A stretch of 64,000 nt of DNA from positions 124,001 to 188,000 of the forward strand of contig CAVXSO010000002.1 in assembly GCA_963764465.1 (NCBI GenBank). Reading direction: 5' to 3'. The notes under the pieces are model-generated. The model saw only the letters and a list, made by a program, of their open reading frames with translations. It ran no database searches and was not told the DNA's origin. A program made the position numbers and the translations under genes. Each line of letters opens with the position of its first letter. Position 1 is the first letter of the stretch. Origin of the DNA: JAJXXT01 sp963764465. GTDB lineage: Bacteria > Pseudomonadota > Alphaproteobacteria > Acetobacterales > Acetobacteraceae. Below, in pieces: positions 48,490 to 58,000 of the stretch.

Positions 48490-50487
48490 TCATTCCTGTA
48501 TTTCGTGCAGCAGCGGCAGCAGCATCTTGAGGTCGCGCTCCGCCGCGCAGGCGAGATAGAAGCCCGGGAAGCCTTCGCCATCCAGCGGCAGCAGCACCAG
48601 GCCAAGTTCCCCATAGACCGGCGCGAGGCCGCTCGCGGCGTGCAGCACCGCGAGGTCGAGTCCCTCCTCCACCGCGAGGTCGCGCAGCCGGAACAACGCG
48701 GAGGGGCGATCCTCCGCCGCACCGCTCGGGTCGCCGAGGCCAAGCAGCACGCGGCCGCGCCGGCGGAACGCGATGGCGGCATGACGCGCCTCGCCCCAGA
48801 CGATTCCCTCCGCGCCTTCGGGCACCCGGCCGCCGAGGGTTGCGAAACGCGCCGCCGTCGTGCTGTTCCACGGGTCGTAGGCGATGCGCGCGGGACGAAC
48901 CAGGCGCCACAGCGCGAGTAGCGCGATGCACGTCGCGAGGCCGACCGAGGCGCGCACGCCGTGCGGAATGTCGTCGGAGGCGACGACGCCCCAGAAGCTG
49001 CCGTTGCCGGGCCCGATCCCCGCATGCGCGAAGGCGCGCACGCGCTGGGCGATGGAGGCGAGCGCGCCGATCCCCGCCGCGAGTGTCACCAGCGACAGCG
49101 CGGTCGCCGCGTCGATCGGGCCCGCGAGGAGGCGGGCGCGGCGGTTGAACAGCGGCGCGAACGGGGCGACGAGAGCCGCGGTCGCGACGAGCCAGATGAC
49201 GAGCCACGCGGGTTCGCCCTGCGCCCAGGCGAGGGCGGCGGCGGCGAGCAGCAGCACGATCGCCGCGCGCCAGGCGAGCCGCACGCGCTGGTTGAGCGCC
49301 AGCGCCAGGACCAGAAGCGCGGCACCGAGCAGGCTCGGCGCGAACTGGCTGGCGCCAAAGACGAGGGAGGCGGTGTCGAAGCCCGTGCGCCCGGTCGCCT
49401 GGCTGTGTTCCAGCGCGCCGAGCGAGAGCAACAGCGCCGCGGCGAGGGCGACGAGGCCTGCCATCAGGCTCACTGCCATGTCCGGCTGCATCCAGCCGCC
49501 GCCGTTGCCGGTGGCGGGGCGGCCCGCGAGCGCCCTGCTGCGCACCAGCGCCTCGTGGCCCGCGAACATCGCGCCGGCGAGGAACAGCGGGATGACGTAG
49601 TAGTAGAGCCGGAAGATGAGGAGCCCGCCGACCACGGCCGGCGCGTCCAGCCACGGGGCGAGGCCGATCAGCATGCCGGTGTCGAACACGCCGAGCCCGC
49701 CTGGGACGTTCGCGATCAGCCCCGCCGAGTAGGCGACGATGTAGACGCCGAGGAAACGCAGGAAGGTCAGCCCCGGCGCGCTCGGCAGCAGCACGTAGAA
49801 GATCGCGGAGGTGAGGGCCACGTCGACGGTCGCGAGCAGGATCTGCGCGAAGGCCATGCCGAGGCCGGGTAACTCGATCTCGTTGCCGAACAGGCGCAGC
49901 CGGCCGACGATGCGCGCGAGCGTCGCGTAGGCCACCACCGTCGCGTAGAGCGCGAGGCCGATGCCGCGCAGTGCCCAGGCCGGAACGGTGCCGCCGGCGA
50001 GGGGCACCGTGGATGGTTCCGCCACCAGCACGGTGCCGCCGAGCACCAGCGCGCCGAGGCCGAAGGTGAGGCCGCAGAAGGCGATCACCTTGCCGATCTG
50101 CACCGGCGTGAGCCCCCACAGCGCATAGAGGCGCAGCCGCACCGCGGCACCGGAAAGCGCCGGCACGCCGAGGCTGTGCGCCAGCGCGTAGGCGCAGAAG
50201 CTGGCGAAGGCGACGCGTAGCGTGCTCACCTTGCGCCCGGCATAGATTGTCGCCAGCCGGTCGTAGAAGGTGAGCAGCGCGTAGGAGACCACGGTCAGGC
50301 CAGCCGCCAGCAGCACCTTGCTCTGCGGAATGGCGGCCAGCGACTTGCGGATGTCGTCCGGGCGCAGGTGGCGCAGCTCGTGGCGGATGCCGAAGATGGC
50401 GGCGACCAGCAGGCCCAGCCCCACCAGCGTGGGCGCGAGGCGCAGCAGCCGCTTGCCGGTCTTTTCCCTGCCGCCGGAAGGGGTCAT
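48490..50487 (-). CDS. MprF-like lysylphosphatidylglycerol flippase with a shortened synthase domain
   Basis: 665 residues. The N-terminal ~510 residues form about fourteen transmembrane helices with the MprF flippase signature 'FYDRLATIYAGRKVSTLRV', 'YALAHSLGVPALSGAAVRLR' and 'NVPGGLGVFDTGML'. The C-terminal soluble part is only ~150 residues ('ARFATLGGRVPEGAEGIVWG' through 'GLGDPSG' and 'LHAASGLAPVYGELGLVLL'). Full MprF has ~300 here, comprising two acetyltransferase-like folds. The second fold, which carries the Lys-tRNA-dependent transferase chemistry, seems to be missing. It lies 13 bases downstream of the lysyl-tRNA synthetase gene. It might be a flippase only, or have a different donor. 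Confidence 0.82.
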   Translation of the reverse strand: MTPSGGREKTGKRLLRLAPTLVGLGLLVAAIFGIRHELRHLRPDDIRKSLAAIPQSKVLLAAGLTVVSYALLTFYDRLATIYAGRKVSTLRVAFASFCAYALAHSLGVPALSGAAVRLRLYALWGLTPVQIGKVIAFCGLTFGLGALVLGGTVLVAEPSTVPLAGGTVPAWALRGIGLALYATVVAYATLARIVGRLRLFGNEIELPGLGMAFAQILLATVDVALTSAIFYVLLPSAPGLTFLRFLGVYIVAYSAGLIANVPGGLGVFDTGMLIGLAPWLDAPAVVGGLLIFRLYYYVIPLFLAGAMFAGHEALVRSRALAGRPATGNGGGWMQPDMAVSLMAGLVALAAALLLSLGALEHSQATGRTGFDTASLVFGASQFAPSLLGAALLVLALALNQRVRLAWRAAIVLLLAAAALAWAQGEPAWLVIWLVATAALVAPFAPLFNRRARLLAGPIDAATALSLVTLAAGIGALASIAQRVRAFAHAGIGPGNGSFWGVVASDDIPHGVRASVGLATCIALLALWRLVRPARIAYDPWNSTTAARFATLGGRVPEGAEGIVWGEARHAAIAFRRRGRVLLGLGDPSGAAEDRPSALFRLRDLAVEEGLDLAVLHAASGLAPVYGELGLVLLPLDGEGFPGFYLACAAERDLKMLLPLLHEIQE

Positions 50488-50500
50488 CGCGACCTGGCGG

Positions 50501-52099
50501 TCAGGCCGCGTCGGCGGGGCGGTCGAGCGCGGTTTCGATCAGCGCCACCGTCTCGGCGACGCCGTAGAGGGTAACGAACGGACCGAAGCGCGGGCCCTCC
50601 TGCTGGCCCAGCAGTACCTGGTAGAGGCAGGCGAACCAGTCGCGCAGGTTGGCGAAGGGGTGGCGCTTGCCGACCGCGTAGAGCAGGTCCTGGATCGCAT
50701 CGCCCGGCTCGGCGGCCGGCAGGTCCGCCAGCGTGCGGGCAAGGTCGGCCAGGGCCGCGCGCTCGATCTCGTTGGGTTGCCGGAACGTCTTGGCCGGGCG
50801 GATGCGGTCCCGGTAATAGGCCACGGCGTAGTCCACGAGGCGGGCGAGGAAGGGCATTTCCTCGCGGCTCGCGCCAGGCACGTAGCGGCGGATGAAGCCC
50901 CAGAGGATATCGGCCGATTCCGCGTTCACCACGCTCGCGAGGTTGAGCAGCATGCCGAACGGGACCGGGCTCGCGGCCGATTGCGGCACGCGCCCGGCAT
51001 GGATGTGCCATGCGGGATTGGCGGTGTCGTCCGGTGCTGCCATCGCCTTCTGGGCGTTCGCGACATACTCGTCTGTCGCGCGTGGGATGACATCGAAATA
51101 AAGCCGCTTGGCGCGTTGCGGCGCCTGGTACATGAACTGCGCCAGGCTTTCCTGCGGCGCGTAGCGCAGCCACTCCTCGACGGAGAGCCCGTTGCCCTTG
51201 CTCTTGCTGATCTTCTGGCCGTTCTCGTCGAGGAACAGCTCGTAGGTGAAGCCGACCGGTGGCTCGGCGCCGAGCGCGCGGCAGATCCGGCTGGAGAGCT
51301 TGACGGAGTCGATGAGGTCCTTGCCCGACATCTCGTAGTCGATGCCGAGGGCCGCCCAGCGCATCGCCCAGTCCGCCTTCCATTGCAGCTTGCAGGCCCC
51401 GCCGGCGACGGGTGTTTCGATGGCGGAACCATCGACCGGGTCGCGCCAGATAACGGTGCCGGCATCCACGTCGCAGCGCTCGAGCGGCACCTGCATGACG
51501 ATGCCGGTGCGCGGATGGATGGGCAGGATCGGCGAGTAGGTGGCGCGCCGCTCCGGCCCCAGCGTCGGCAGCACGAGCGCGAGAATCGTGTCGTGGCGTT
51601 CCAGCACGCGCCGCAGCGTCGCGTCGAACGTGCCGGCGCGGTAGTAGTCCGTCGAGGAGGCGAACTCGTAGTCGAAGCCGAACTCGTCGAGGAACGATCG
51701 CAGGCGCGCGTTGTTGTGCGCGCCGAAGCTTTCATGCGTGCCGAAGGGATCGGGGATGCGCGTGAGCGGCTGGCCGAGATAGCGCGCCAGCATCTCCCGG
51801 TTCGGGACGTTGTCGGGCACCTTGCGCAACCCGTCCATGTCGTCGGAGAAGGCGATGAGGCGCGACGCGATGCCGGTGAGGCGGGTAAAGGCGTGGCGGA
51901 CCCAGCTGGTGCGCGCGACCTCGCCGAAGGTGCCGATATGCGGCAGGCCGGAGGGTCCGTAGCCGGTCTCGAACATGGCCTGCTTCTTGCCCGTGGCGGC
52001 GAGGCGCTCGGCCACCTTGCGCGCCTCCTCGAACGGCCAGGACGCGGGGGATGGCGCGGGCGAGCCCGATGCGGGAGCCTGTGGGGTGGCCTGTGACAT
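50501..52099 (-). CDS. lysS: Lysine-tRNA ligase, class I
   Basis: A 532-residue class I LysRS, unrelated to the class II enzyme of E. coli. The HIGH equivalent is PHIG (53-56, in 'GYGPSGLPHIGTFGEVAR') and the KMSKS equivalent is KISKS (in LDENGQKISKSKGNGLS). It charges tRNA-Lys with lysine. Class I LysRS is common in archaea and in alphaproteobacteria. It is the first gene of a likely two-gene operon with the MprF-like gene, 13 bases downstream. The N-terminal ~20 residues are Pro/Ser/Ala-rich; a later start is not available near the domain. It is divergent from the helicase gene. Confidence 0.94.
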   Translation of the reverse strand: MSQATPQAPASGSPAPSPASWPFEEARKVAERLAATGKKQAMFETGYGPSGLPHIGTFGEVARTSWVRHAFTRLTGIASRLIAFSDDMDGLRKVPDNVPNREMLARYLGQPLTRIPDPFGTHESFGAHNNARLRSFLDEFGFDYEFASSTDYYRAGTFDATLRRVLERHDTILALVLPTLGPERRATYSPILPIHPRTGIVMQVPLERCDVDAGTVIWRDPVDGSAIETPVAGGACKLQWKADWAMRWAALGIDYEMSGKDLIDSVKLSSRICRALGAEPPVGFTYELFLDENGQKISKSKGNGLSVEEWLRYAPQESLAQFMYQAPQRAKRLYFDVIPRATDEYVANAQKAMAAPDDTANPAWHIHAGRVPQSAASPVPFGMLLNLASVVNAESADILWGFIRRYVPGASREEMPFLARLVDYAVAYYRDRIRPAKTFRQPNEIERAALADLARTLADLPAAEPGDAIQDLLYAVGKRHPFANLRDWFACLYQVLLGQQEGPRFGPFVTLYGVAETVALIETALDRPADAA

Positions 52100-52187
52100 G
52101 GGGGCGCAACCTATGGACGGGTCCGGCGGGGGTCAATGCGTGGCGGGACGTGCGGATGGACGAGCCGGGAACGGAGAAAATGCTGGC

Positions 52188-54926
52188 GTGAAGGAGGATC
52201 GGCCGTCGCAGGAGGCACCGTCGGCGCTGGTTGCCGGGGCAGGGCGCGCCGTGCTGCTCGATGCCACGGGCGAGGTGCTGGTGCTGGAGCCGAGGCAGGT
52301 GCTGCGCGCGCTGCGCGACCGCGCACCGCCGCTCCTGGTGCACGCGCCCGCGACCGCGCGGCGGCTCGGTTCGCGCGGGTTTGCCTGCTTTGACCTGCTG
52401 GAGCTGTTCGCCTTCGTGTATCCCGCGCGGCCCGCGGCGCCGACCCCGCGCGGCCTGGCACTCGCGCTCGGGCTGGAGCCGCCGGAGGGGATGGAACAGG
52501 CGGCGGTGATGCTGGGCGACATGGCGCAGCTTCTGCTCGGACGGCTGGTGGCGGTGCGCGGCTCGCCGGCGGGGCGCGATGCCGGGGCGATCGCCGCACG
52601 CATGGCGCAGGCGGGATGGAGCTGGGGCAGCGCCGTGCTCGCGATCCTCGGCGGATCACCGGATGCGGATCCGGAGGCGCTGCGGGTCTGGAAGCGCCTG
52701 CCGGAGTGGGAGGAGCTGGCGCCGCGGCCGCAGCCCACGTCACACGCCGTGGCGCCCGAGGCGGCGCGCACGCGGCTCGCGGCGATGCTCGGGGACCGTG
52801 CCGAGCCACGGCCGATGCAGGCAGACTATGCCGCGGCCGTGAGCGCTGCCTTCGCGCCGCGCGATGCGCGTGGCGACCCGCATGTGGTGCTGGCGGAGGC
52901 GGGAACGGGAACCGGCAAGACGCTGGGCTACATCGCGCCGGCGACGCTGTGGGCTGAGACCAACGGCGCGCCGGTGTGGGTTTCAACCTACACGCGGCAC
53001 CTGCAGCGCCAGGTGGAGGCGGAGCTGGCGCGGCTCTACCGCGATCCCGCGCAGCGGCGCACCCACGTGGTGGTGCGCAAGGGGCGCGAGAACTACCTCT
53101 GCCTGCTCAACTACGAGGAGGCGGTGGCCGGCGGCGGCGCGGACGTGGCGCTGGGGCTGATCGCGCGCTGGATCGGCGCCACGTCCGATGGCGATGTCGC
53201 TGGCGGCGACCTGCCGGGATGGTTCGCGGAGCTGTTCGGCCCCGGGCGTATCGCCTCCCTGCTCGACCGGCGGGGCGAATGCATCCATGCCGGCTGCTTC
53301 CACTGGCGGCGGTGCTTTCCGGAGCACGTCATCCGCCGCGCGCAGGGGGCGGACATCGTGATCGCCAACCATGCGCTGACCATGGCGCAGGCGGTGTGGG
53401 GCGGGATCGACGACCATCTCGTGCCGACGCACTACGTGTTCGACGAGGGCCACCACCTGTTCGATGCTGCGGACTCGGCGTTCGCGGTGGCGCTGTCGGC
53501 GCAGGAGGCGGCGGAGCTGCGCCGCTGGCTGCTTGGCGCCGAAGGCGGGCGCTCGCGCGCGCGCGGGCTGCGGCGGCGGATCGAGGAGCTGGTGCTCGGC
53601 CGCCCGGCGCTGGAGGACGCGCTGGCGGCGCTGCTGCGCGCGGCGCGCGCCCTGCCGACGCGCGACTGGATGGAGCCGGACGGTGCGCTGGCGGGGCAGC
53701 CGGGGCCGGGCGAGAAATTCCTCGCCGCCCTGCGCGCGCAGGTGCTGGCGCGCTGCGAGGGCGAGGAGGGGACGCTGGAATGCGACCTGCATCCCGTGGC
53801 CCCCGCACTCGCGGCCTCGGCTGGCGAGTTCGCCCGGGCGCTGGCGCGTATCGTCGAGCCGGCGAGGGAGCTGTCGCGCCTGCTCGCGCGGCGGCTCGGC
53901 GAGGAGGCCGAGAAGCTCGATGCCTCGATGCGCAACCGGATCGAAGCCGCCTGCCGCAGCCTCGAGCGGCGCGTCGTCATGCCGCTCGGCGCCTGGGTGG
54001 AGATGCTGGGCGCCGTGGGCGCGCCGCCACCCGAGCCCGGCACGCGGCAGGAACAGGTGATGTTCCTGCGCCTTGAGCGGCGCGACAGATCGGAGCGCGA
54101 CGCGGCGCTGTTGCGCCACTGGCTCGATCCCACCATTCCCTTCGTGACGAGCCTCGCGCGGCCCGCGCAGGGCATGGTGGTGACATCCGCGACGCTGCGC
54201 GATGCGGGCGAGGACGATGTGGAGGCGGCGTGGCTGGAGGCGGAGGCGCGCGTCGGCGCCTCGCACCTGCCTTCGCCCGCGGTACGCGTGGCGGTGCCGA
54301 GCGCGTTCGACTACCGGCGCCAGACACGGGTCTTGGTCGTGACTGATGTGGCGCCGGAGATCGAGGCGCTCGCGGGCGCGTATCGCGAACTGTTCCTCGC
54401 TTCGGGCGGCGGCGGGCTCGGGTTGTTCACCGCGATCGCCAGGCTGCGTGCCGTGCACACGCGCATTGCCGAGAAGCTTGAGGCGGCGGGAATCCCGGTC
54501 TACGCGCAGCATGTCGATGCGATGGACAACGCGACGCTGGTGGATGTGTTCCGCGCCGAGCCCGAGAGCTGCCTGCTGGGCACGGACGCGATGCGTGATG
54601 GCGTGGATGTGCCGGGCCGTGCGCTGCGGCTCGTCGTCTTCGAGCGCGTGCCCTGGGCGCGGCCGGATATCCTGCATCGCGAGCGGCGCATCCACCTCGC
54701 CGGGGGCGATCCGCAAGCGTACGACGCGCGCGTGGCGCGGATGCGGCTGCGCCAGGCCTTCGGGCGGCTGATCCGCGCGGAGGGCGATCGCGGCGTGTTT
54801 GTCCTGCTGGACCGGCGCACGCCGTCGCGGTTGCTCTCGGCGTTTCCGGTGCCCGTCCGACGTGTGGGGCTTGCCGAGGCAGTGGCGGCCACCCGGGAAT
54901 TTCTGATGGAAAATCCTACGATTTAG
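52188..54926 (+). CDS. DinG/XPD-like superfamily 2 DNA helicase
   Basis: A 912-residue helicase. Walker A is AEAGTGTGKT (~236-245) and the motif II box is DEGH (419-422) rather than DEAH. Four cysteines at about 305, 365, 370 and 376 (the last three in CIHAGCFHWRRC) fit a 4Fe-4S cluster of XPD/DinG enzymes. 'DIVIANHAL' and the C-terminal 'RLRQAFGRLIRAEGDRGVFV' are diagnostic. The first ~200 residues have an extra domain of unknown fold. It likely unwinds 5'-tailed DNA, R-loops or other structures. The GTG at 52188 is the preferred start; an ATG at 52113 is an alternative. It is divergent from lysS. Confidence 0.85.
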   Translation: MKEDRPSQEAPSALVAGAGRAVLLDATGEVLVLEPRQVLRALRDRAPPLLVHAPATARRLGSRGFACFDLLELFAFVYPARPAAPTPRGLALALGLEPPEGMEQAAVMLGDMAQLLLGRLVAVRGSPAGRDAGAIAARMAQAGWSWGSAVLAILGGSPDADPEALRVWKRLPEWEELAPRPQPTSHAVAPEAARTRLAAMLGDRAEPRPMQADYAAAVSAAFAPRDARGDPHVVLAEAGTGTGKTLGYIAPATLWAETNGAPVWVSTYTRHLQRQVEAELARLYRDPAQRRTHVVVRKGRENYLCLLNYEEAVAGGGADVALGLIARWIGATSDGDVAGGDLPGWFAELFGPGRIASLLDRRGECIHAGCFHWRRCFPEHVIRRAQGADIVIANHALTMAQAVWGGIDDHLVPTHYVFDEGHHLFDAADSAFAVALSAQEAAELRRWLLGAEGGRSRARGLRRRIEELVLGRPALEDALAALLRAARALPTRDWMEPDGALAGQPGPGEKFLAALRAQVLARCEGEEGTLECDLHPVAPALAASAGEFARALARIVEPARELSRLLARRLGEEAEKLDASMRNRIEAACRSLERRVVMPLGAWVEMLGAVGAPPPEPGTRQEQVMFLRLERRDRSERDAALLRHWLDPTIPFVTSLARPAQGMVVTSATLRDAGEDDVEAAWLEAEARVGASHLPSPAVRVAVPSAFDYRRQTRVLVVTDVAPEIEALAGAYRELFLASGGGGLGLFTAIARLRAVHTRIAEKLEAAGIPVYAQHVDAMDNATLVDVFRAEPESCLLGTDAMRDGVDVPGRALRLVVFERVPWARPDILHRERRIHLAGGDPQAYDARVARMRLRQAFGRLIRAEGDRGVFVLLDRRTPSRLLSAFPVPVRRVGLAEAVAATREFLMENPTI

Positions 54927-55006
54927 GGATTCCGCCGCACAGATGCCGGTGACTCGCGCGGCACGGCGAGGCTAGCTTCCGGGGCCCGAGCGCGGAGGAG
55001 GTCACG

Positions 55007-58000
55007 TTGTCGCAGACGATCACGGGCTCGCACACCGCGAGCGTGTCGCTGACCACCCCGGCGTATGCGAGCCCGGTCACCATCGCGGGGACGATCGATG
55101 TCTCGGCGGGGCTCACGGGGTTGTTCGCGGTCGAGGCTTCCAGCGCCTGGGTCGTCGCGAACCAGGGCACGGTGATCGCGAGCGCCGACGAGGGGACGGG
55201 AATCTCGCTCGCCGCCGGTGGCGCTGTCAGTAATGCGGCGGGTGGCCTGATCAGCGGCTACGACGCGGGCGTGGTGATCACCGGCGCCGCCGGAACGCTG
55301 GTCAATGCCGGCAGGATTGCCGCGATCGAGGGCGCGGGCGGCACGATCGGGCCTGGTGGGCATGTCGAGGCGATTGGCGTGTTCCTCGGCGCGGGCGGGA
55401 CTGTCAGCAACCTCGCGGGCGGCACCATCCTGGGCGGCGCGGTCGGGCTCGATCTCGCGGCGGGCACGGGGGCGAGCGCGTTCAACGCCGGCCTCATCTC
55501 CGCGCAGCCGCCCTATGGCGCGGGCGTGCGCGTCGGCGCCGGAGACGGGTTCAGCAACGCGGCGGGCGGCGTGGTCACCGTTGCCGGCACCAGCGCCAAT
55601 GTCTATGCGCGCTACCCCTTGGGCGGCGCCGGCGTGGACGCAGCCGGCGGGTCCGTCACCAACGCCGGCACCATCGTCGCGACGGGGTTCAACGCGTTTG
55701 GCGTCGAGCTCGCGCGCGGGGCGGTGCTCGCCAACAGCGGCACCGTCGCCGGCTATGCCCGCGCGATCTATGGCTACGAGGCAGCGACCGCGACCAGCAC
55801 GAACAGTCTCGTCAATCTCGGCGTGATCACCGCCACGGGCACCGGGCTCGGCGACGCGGTGCGGCTGGTCGGCAACGCCGTCTTCACCAACGCGGCGGGC
55901 GGGCTCGTCGCGAGCGCCGAGGGTGGCGTGTCCGCGAGCGGCGGCGGGACAGAGACGCTGATCAACGCGGGGCGGATCATCGCGCACGGGACACTCGGGG
56001 GCAACGACGCCGTCGGGTTTTATACCGCGGGGCTGCTGAGTAATGCCGTGACCGGAACGATCAGCGGCGGCAACATCGACGTCGCGCTCGCCGATGGGGC
56101 GACGCTGGTCAACGACGGGCTGATCAGCAACACGGGGAACGCGCTGCAGATCCGCGGCGCCACGGCGATGAACGCCGGCACGGTGGCCGCTTCCGCATCC
56201 CTCGCCGATGCGGTACGGTTGCAGAACGGATTGCTGGCGAACAGCGGGCTGATCGCCGGCTGGAACGGCGTCTACGAGCAATCCTATGCCGGCGCGGCCG
56301 ATACAATCGTCAACAGCGGCACGATCGACGGCGCCGGAGGCGGGGCGACGGCCGCGTCCGCGGGGGTCGGTGTCTATCTCGTCGGTGGCTATCTCGGCAA
56401 CGCGGCGGGCGGCGTCATTGAGGGTAATTACCGGGCGATACGCGGTGGCGGCTCCGCGGCCACCGTGGTCAATGCCGGGCGCATCCTGGCGAGCGGCGCG
56501 AGTTCCGCGGGCGCGATCGACCTCGCGGCGGGCAGCTATCTCGGAAACGCCTCGGGCGCGACGATCGTGGCAGCCGCGGGCCCCGGCGTGGTCATCGCCA
56601 CGGCGGCGGGAAGCACTGGCACCATCGTCAACGCCGGAACGATCATCGGCGGGCCCGGCGCATCGTCCTCGCTGACGACGGCGGCTTCCGCGAGCCTGGT
56701 CGAGGTGCTGCCGGGCGGCACGTTCGAGGGCCGGGTCTACGGCACCGAGCTGCTGCTCGGCGGCACGATGCCCTCCACCCTCGGCGGCGCGCTCAACCTC
56801 GCGGGATTCGCAGGCCAGTACATCGGGTTTTCGACCCTCGCCTTCGCGCCTGGAGCCACCTGGGCGGTCGGCGGCACCTATGCGGCGTTCGCCTACAACG
56901 GCTTCACCGAGGGCCTGATCATCCGCGGCTTCCGGGCCGGCGACGCGATCACGCTCGGCGGCCTGGCGGCGACGGGCTACGCGTTCTTCGGCTCGCAGCT
57001 CACGCTGACGGGCGGCGCGGTGCCGGTGACGCTCGACCTGATGGGGCGGCTCTCCGCGGGAACCTTCGCGGTCACGAACGAGGGCACGGCGACGGTGCTC
57101 ACGACGGATCGGACGATCCTTTCCGGCGCGGTTGCGGCCTTGACCGGGAATTACGCACGCCCGGTACGGCTGACCGCGCCTTATTATGCCGAGACCGTTA
57201 CGAATACCGGCACGGCGGCGGGGGGAATTTCGGCCAGCCAGAGCCAGACGCTGGTCAACGACGGCTTCGTTTCGGCACGTTACGGAATTTCCTTCGCTGA
57301 TGGCGGCGCCATCGCCAATGCGGCCGGCCATGCGATAGAGGGCGGCGTCGACGGGATCCGCAACCAGGGCGGGGCGCTGGCGGTGGACAACGCCGGCACG
57401 CTCTACGGCTATGCCGCCGGCGCGCAGGGGGCAACGGCGGTCACCAACGAGGCAAGTGGCACCATCCGCGGCCGCTCGGGCGTCGACGGCGCGCGGACGC
57501 TGGTCAACGCCGGCACCATCGAGGGCACGGCATCCGCTGGCGTCTATTCCGTGAGTTTCGGCGGCTCCTCGACGCTTTTCGTCACGAACGCCATCGGCGG
57601 CGTCATCCTCGGCGCGACATCCGGCGTCGATCTCAGCGGCAACTACGCCACTGTCGTCAACCAGGGGGCGATCGCCGCGACCTCGGCAAGTGGCGCGGGC
57701 CTGATCGCGAGCGCCAACGCGACGATCGGCAACGCGCAGGGCGCCGGTATCGCGGGCGGCAAGTACGGTCTCGAGGCGCTCAGCGTGTTCACGCTGACCA
57801 ACGCGGGCACGATCAGCGCCAGCGCCGCCTCCGGCATCGGGCTGGGGCAGCGCGGCGGATACAGTGCCACGCTCGCGAATCTGGCCGGCGGCTTCATCGG
57901 CGGCGGCACCGAGGGCGTGTCGCTGAAGAGCGCCGGCAACGTCACCAACGCAGGCACGATCATCGGCATCGCCGGTACCGGCTTTTATGCTGGCGGCGGC

